This document shows positions 36,732 through 40,485 of a DNA stretch of 40,485 nucleotides, in pieces. Location: contig NZ_LXEN01000149.1 of assembly GCF_001654855.1 (NCBI RefSeq), forward strand, positions 1-40,485, written 5' to 3'. The notes beneath the pieces are model-generated. The model was not told the origin of the DNA and made no database searches. It saw nothing but the letters and a program-made list of their open reading frames with translations. The position numbers and the translations under genes are program-made. The DNA comes from Proteus myxofaciens ATCC 19692 (GTDB taxonomy: Bacteria; Pseudomonadota; Gammaproteobacteria; Enterobacterales; Enterobacteriaceae). Position 1 is the stretch's first letter. Every line of letters begins with the position of its first letter.

Positions 36732-36880
36732 GTAATCTCCTGAAATCACAAAATAATAAGCTACTAAATAATAGCTAGATGGTTAGAATATGCTTAACTA
36801 CTATCTTTATTTTTTTGATTATGTGAAATGGTTTATTATTATTATGGGTATAAACAAATGTAATAAGGTAAAATTTTCTT

Positions 36881-37768
36881 ATGAATATTCGTTCGTTACG
36901 TTATTTTGTTGAAGTTGTGCAATTAAATGGTTTTAGTAAAGCGGCTGATGCATTGTTTATTACTCAACCAGCAATTAGTCGCAGTATTAAAGCATTAGAA
37001 GAAGAATTAAATGTAGAATTACTTGTTCGTGAAGTAAATGGAGTGCAATTAACGGATGATGGCGCAATATTATTTGAGCATGCCAAAATCATTATTTCTC
37101 AATTTAATAGTATGAATAAAGCGTTACAGGATAAATCAGGAAATTTAACAGGGGTATTAAATGTTGGTTTACCGCCTGTCATTGCTTCGACTTATTTTGC
37201 AGATATTATTATGGCATTTAGTTCTCAGCACCCTCAAGTTGAATTAAAAATACAGGAGTTAGGGACAAAGCAAATGGAGGAGGCGATGACAGAAGGTGCC
37301 GTAGAAACGGCCGCGGTGATGCTTCCTTTTAATAACAAAAACTTTGATTTAACGTTATTTGCAGAAGATCGCTTAATGCTATTAATTTCAAAAGATGACC
37401 CATTAGCGATAGAAAAAGAAATCTCTTTTAACTTACTCGTTAATAAAGCTTTTATTTTTTTCTCTGAGGATTTTCGTATTAATGATTTAGTACGTAGTGC
37501 TTGTCGAATTTATAATTCAGAGCCAATTATTGCAGGTCGAAGTAATCATTTAGATCTTATTATTGCTATGGTAAAAGCAGGGGTGGGGATTACTTTGTTG
37601 CCTGAGAGTATGTGCAGTAAAAATCCTGTTGATTCTTTAGTATTTATTCCCGTTATAGAACCTGAATTATCTTATCAATTAGCGCTTGCTAATCCTAAAA
37701 ATAGTTATCAAAGTCGTAGCTGTCAAGCGTGGAATAATTTAGCACTAGAAAAATTAATAGTAAATTAA
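36881..37768 (+). CDS. LysR-family regulator, divergent from the decarboxylase gene
   Basis: 295 aa. It begins MNIRSLRYFVEVVQLNGFSK with a helix-turn-helix (AADALFITQPAISRSIKALE) and has the CynR/CatM/BenM-like effector domain start LTGVLNVGLPPVIASTYFAD. It is oriented divergently from the oxo-acid decarboxylase and very probably controls it, with an oxo acid or aromatic compound as possible inducer (inference). dld follows in the same direction after about 230 bases, probably with its own promoter. Confidence 0.9.
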   Translation: MNIRSLRYFVEVVQLNGFSKAADALFITQPAISRSIKALEEELNVELLVREVNGVQLTDDGAILFEHAKIIISQFNSMNKALQDKSGNLTGVLNVGLPPVIASTYFADIIMAFSSQHPQVELKIQELGTKQMEEAMTEGAVETAAVMLPFNNKNFDLTLFAEDRLMLLISKDDPLAIEKEISFNLLVNKAFIFFSEDFRINDLVRSACRIYNSEPIIAGRSNHLDLIIAMVKAGVGITLLPESMCSKNPVDSLVFIPVIEPELSYQLALANPKNSYQSRSCQAWNNLALEKLIVN

Positions 37769-37996
37769 AGCGTTATGATTAATAGAGAGTATATTAAATA
37801 TTTTTTTCATGGTTGAGATATAAAAATATAGAAGATAACTTCTTTGAAAAGAAACATCCTATTTTCTATAGTACTTGATTATTGCCGTATAAAAATGGGT
37901 ATACTGGAAATACGTTAATATTTTATTAGTTTCCTCTGAGTATAATAAAGACTAATAAACCAAGTTATCAGGCAAGACAGAAATAGGATAGGGAAA

Positions 37997-39757
37997 ATGA
38001 ATGAGAATAATAGTTCAGCGAATCAACATTTTATTCGTAAGTTAGAAGGTATCGTTGGTAAGAAACAAGTATTAACTCAAGCCCATAAAACAGAGCGTTA
38101 TCGAAAAGGATTTCGTTCAGGACAAGGTAATGCGCTAGCCGTTGTTTTTCCCGGTAATTTATTAGAACAGTGGCGTATTTTTAAAGCCTGTGTTGACGCA
38201 GATAAAATTATTATTATGCAGGCTGCAAATACAGGATTAACGGAAGGTTCAACACCGAGTGGTAATGATTATGATAGGGATATCGTTATTATCAGTACAC
38301 TACGTCAAGATAAAATACAGGTACTTTCAGAGCACAATCAAGTCATCGCTTTTCCTGGCAGTACATTATGGCATTTAGAAAAAGTGCTTAAGCCACTAGG
38401 TAGAGAGCCACATTCTGTTATTGGCTCCTCATGTATTGGTGCATCAGTGATTGGAGGTATTTGTAATAATTCAGGTGGCGCACTTGTTCGTCGGGGTCCT
38501 GCATATACTGAGCTTTCTCTTTACGCTCGTGTTAATGAACAAGGTGAAGCTGAATTAGTGAATCATTTGGGTATTGAGCTAGGAAAAACACCTGAAGAGA
38601 TCTTGACTAATTTGGATAATCGTCATTATCACGTTAAACAAGTACAAACCACAGAAAAACTCGCTTCTGATCATGAATATAAAGAGCGAATTCGTGATAT
38701 AGATGCTGATACTCCATCACGATTTAATAATGATGAACGGCGCTTATATGAAGCTGCGGGAAGTGCGGGTAAATTATCTGTATTTGCAGTAAGGTTAGAT
38801 ACATTTCCTGCTGATCATCGTACTCAAGTTTTTTATATTGGAACCAATGAGCCTTCTGAGTTAGAAGATATTCGTCGCCATATTCTTAGTCATTTTGATA
38901 AATTACCTGTTGCAGGTGAGTATATGCATAGAAGCTATTATAAAATGGCTGAAGTTTATGGGAAGGACACATTCTTAATTATTAATAAATTAGGAACAGA
39001 TAAAATGCCAGCACTCTTTTCAATGAAAGGTAGAGTGGATGCCATATTAAATAAAGTACCTCTATTACCTAAAAATATGAGTGATAGAGTAATGCAATTT
39101 ATGAGTAAATTATGGCCTGAACATTTGCCCGCAAGAATGACAGAATATCGTGATAAATATGAACATCATTTAATGCTAAGAATGGCTGATGGCGGTATTG
39201 ATGAGGCATCAACATTTTTAAAAGAATATTTTAAAAATGCCTCTGGCGATTATTTTGAATGTACAGAAGAAGAGGGAAATAAAGCATTCTTACATCGATT
39301 TGCGGCTGCTGGGGCTGCTGTTCGTTATCATGCTGTACATGCAAATGATGTTGAAGATGTGCTACCTTTAGATATTGCTTTACGCCGTAATGATAGAGAG
39401 TGGTTTGAAAAATTACCGCCAGAAATTGACGATAAAATATTATATAAACTTTATTGTGGACATTTTATGTGTCACGTAATGCATCAGGATTATATTATTA
39501 AAAAAGGCGTTGATGCTAAGGCATTAAAGGCAGAAATGTTATCGCTACTTGATAAACGAGGTGCTCAATATCCCGCTGAACATAATGTAGGTCATATGTA
39601 TTACGCTAAACCGCCATTAGCTGCATTTTATAAACATAATGATCCTACCAATAGTATGAATCCAGGTATTGGTAAAACATCAAAATTAAAGTATTGGGGT
39701 GAAGAACCATGTGGATGTGGGAATACTCATAATGAAGACGGATTTAAAAAGAAATAA
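37997..39757 (+). CDS. dld: Quinone-dependent D-lactate dehydrogenase
   Basis: 586 aa (E. coli Dld 571). It is a peripheral inner-membrane flavoenzyme that oxidises D-lactate to pyruvate and feeds the quinone pool. RYRKGFRSGQGNALAVVFPG, the FAD-binding ANTGLTEGSTPSGNDYDRD and SSCIGASVIGGICNNSGGAL match E. coli Dld, as do HRFAAAGAAVRYHAVHAND and the end DPTNSMNPGIGKTSK. AGGG lies six bases before the ATG. The extra C-terminal residues include CGCGNTHNEDG, which E. coli lacks. Confidence 0.95.
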   Translation: MNENNSSANQHFIRKLEGIVGKKQVLTQAHKTERYRKGFRSGQGNALAVVFPGNLLEQWRIFKACVDADKIIIMQAANTGLTEGSTPSGNDYDRDIVIISTLRQDKIQVLSEHNQVIAFPGSTLWHLEKVLKPLGREPHSVIGSSCIGASVIGGICNNSGGALVRRGPAYTELSLYARVNEQGEAELVNHLGIELGKTPEEILTNLDNRHYHVKQVQTTEKLASDHEYKERIRDIDADTPSRFNNDERRLYEAAGSAGKLSVFAVRLDTFPADHRTQVFYIGTNEPSELEDIRRHILSHFDKLPVAGEYMHRSYYKMAEVYGKDTFLIINKLGTDKMPALFSMKGRVDAILNKVPLLPKNMSDRVMQFMSKLWPEHLPARMTEYRDKYEHHLMLRMADGGIDEASTFLKEYFKNASGDYFECTEEEGNKAFLHRFAAAGAAVRYHAVHANDVEDVLPLDIALRRNDREWFEKLPPEIDDKILYKLYCGHFMCHVMHQDYIIKKGVDAKALKAEMLSLLDKRGAQYPAEHNVGHMYYAKPPLAAFYKHNDPTNSMNPGIGKTSKLKYWGEEPCGCGNTHNEDGFKKK

Positions 39758-39778
39758 AAAACAATAGAAATCATCATA

Positions 39779-39816
39779 TACCCCCAATAGAATTATTATC
39801 TTATTGGGGGTAATTT
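39779..39816. terminator. Bidirectional terminator between dld and the DUF4917-like gene
   Basis: Perfect 11-bp arms TACCCCCAATA/TATTGGGGGTA with a 12-base loop are followed by ATTTT. It serves the two convergent genes. Confidence 0.75.
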
Positions 39817-39830
39817 TAGAAATTTATATT

Positions 39831-40485
39831 TTAGTCATTAGCCCATAATTGTGCACTATCATGGGCAATAAAATAGACAGTCAAATCATCTGGATTGATA
39901 TTATATTGTTGTAGCGTAGAATAAAAATAATTACAGGTATTTTGAACATTATTATCCATATATACAACTATTCCAAGATGTCTAATTTTATTAAATGGGA
40001 TTTGTTTGAGGATATGTTCATCATGAGTTCCCATACTCCAACCTAAAATAAGAAGACTATCATTTATTGTCGGAATGGCTTCATGATAAATACGAGTAAG
40101 GTAATTACTAGAACGAATGGTTTTTAATTTATCCTCGCTAGTTCCTTCAGAGACAAAGAGCGGTGAATAATTATTATCATTCCAATTATTACTAATTTGG
40201 TCGATTAAGTTATTACTATTATTAATTGTTAATTTTAATTCTTCATCATTTTCATCTTTAGCTAAAATAAGATTACCATGAGGATAAAAAACAAGACTAG
40301 AGGTATTACCTCGATATTCACGGAAGTCTTCAAAATCCTCGTTAAAATATCGATGAGTAAAACAATCTTTAAAAAGAGGATAAGGATGATTATCGTTAAC
40401 CTGCATAATCGTCCAATACAACATAATATCGTAGTTTAAGCTGAAAATAGTATTAAATTGTTTAATAAACTGGGCGCAATTATTT
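39831..40485 (-). CDS. DUF4917-like (SIR2-fold-like) protein, 5' end beyond the window
   Basis: The frame is open from the right window edge to the stop at 39831 (about 218 residues visible). The internal ATG at 40424 is not the start: upstream codons continue with FSLNYDIMLYWTIM, the 'LNYD-LLYW' motif typical of DUF4917/SIR2-like proteins, where the Asn and Asp resemble part of the nucleotide site. Later segments LLILGWSMGTHDEHIL and HLGIVVYMDN fit the family C-terminus. The missing N-terminus should hold the remaining third. Function is unknown; some relatives are predicted to be nucleotide-handling or defence-associated. Confidence 0.65.
   Translation of the reverse strand, partial: NNCAQFIKQFNTIFSLNYDIMLYWTIMQVNDNHPYPLFKDCFTHRYFNEDFEDFREYRGNTSSLVFYPHGNLILAKDENDEELKLTINNSNNLIDQISNNWNDNNYSPLFVSEGTSEDKLKTIRSSNYLTRIYHEAIPTINDSLLILGWSMGTHDEHILKQIPFNKIRHLGIVVYMDNNVQNTCNYFYSTLQQYNINPDDLTVYFIAHDSAQLWAND

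Noticed and set aside
1..40485. CRISPR arrays, rRNA genes, intact insertion sequences or integrases
   Set aside because: Looked for regularly spaced repeats, rRNA signatures and transposase or integrase motifs; none seen.

Overview
The window looks like a piece of a Proteus chromosome (Morganellaceae, AT-rich). The evidence is gene order plus protein similarity judged from memory: bases ~8160-28284 follow the Escherichia coli proL-yejM-yejL-yejK-rplY-radD-rsuA-bcr-yejG ... mepS-lpxT ... efpL ... nfo-yeiH-yeiE-lysP order, with local replacements. No database search was possible, so names rest on recognised motifs, lengths and synteny.

Region 1 (1-8120) is accessory DNA on the 3' side of the tRNA-Pro(GGG) gene. 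It holds a frameshifted lambdoid tail-fibre remnant, a small gene (507-1178, minus strand) that resembles the catalytic domain of Pseudomonas exotoxin A and cholix toxin and ends in the ER-retention signal HDEL, a decayed stretch with a second broken copy of the tail-fibre 3' end, and a redox cassette (LysR, old yellow enzyme, quinone-oxidoreductase-type MDR protein, second LysR). A P-loop kinase and a second theta-like (HolE/Hot) DNA polymerase subunit follow. A 57-bp direct repeat (1741-1797 and 7696-7752) brackets the cassette and kinase. The cassette looks visibly richer in G+C than the rest.

Region 2 (8160-28355) is core genome: envelope control (yejM, mepS, lpxT), ribosome and translation genes (rplY with a structured leader, rsuA, efpL), DNA repair (radD, nfo), nucleoid protein yejK, efflux (bcr), amino-acid uptake (mtr with likely TrpR/TyrR sites, lysP) and the yeiE-yeiH pair. 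Departures from the E. coli order include a predicted ATPase where rtn-yejABEF would lie, and two tandem small secreted pilin-like proteins between lpxT and efpL.

Region 3 (28773-40485) carries a FecCD-type permease and ATPase with a TonB-dependent receptor but no binding protein, the putrescine importer plaP behind a long structured leader with an overlapping upstream reading frame, a 2-oxo-acid (indolepyruvate/phenylpyruvate) decarboxylase with a divergent LysR regulator, D-lactate dehydrogenase dld, and a DUF4917-like gene that runs off the right edge.

The points most worth following up are the HDEL-tailed exotoxin-A-like protein, the plaP leader, the tandem pilin-like proteins and the repeat-bounded island beside proL.
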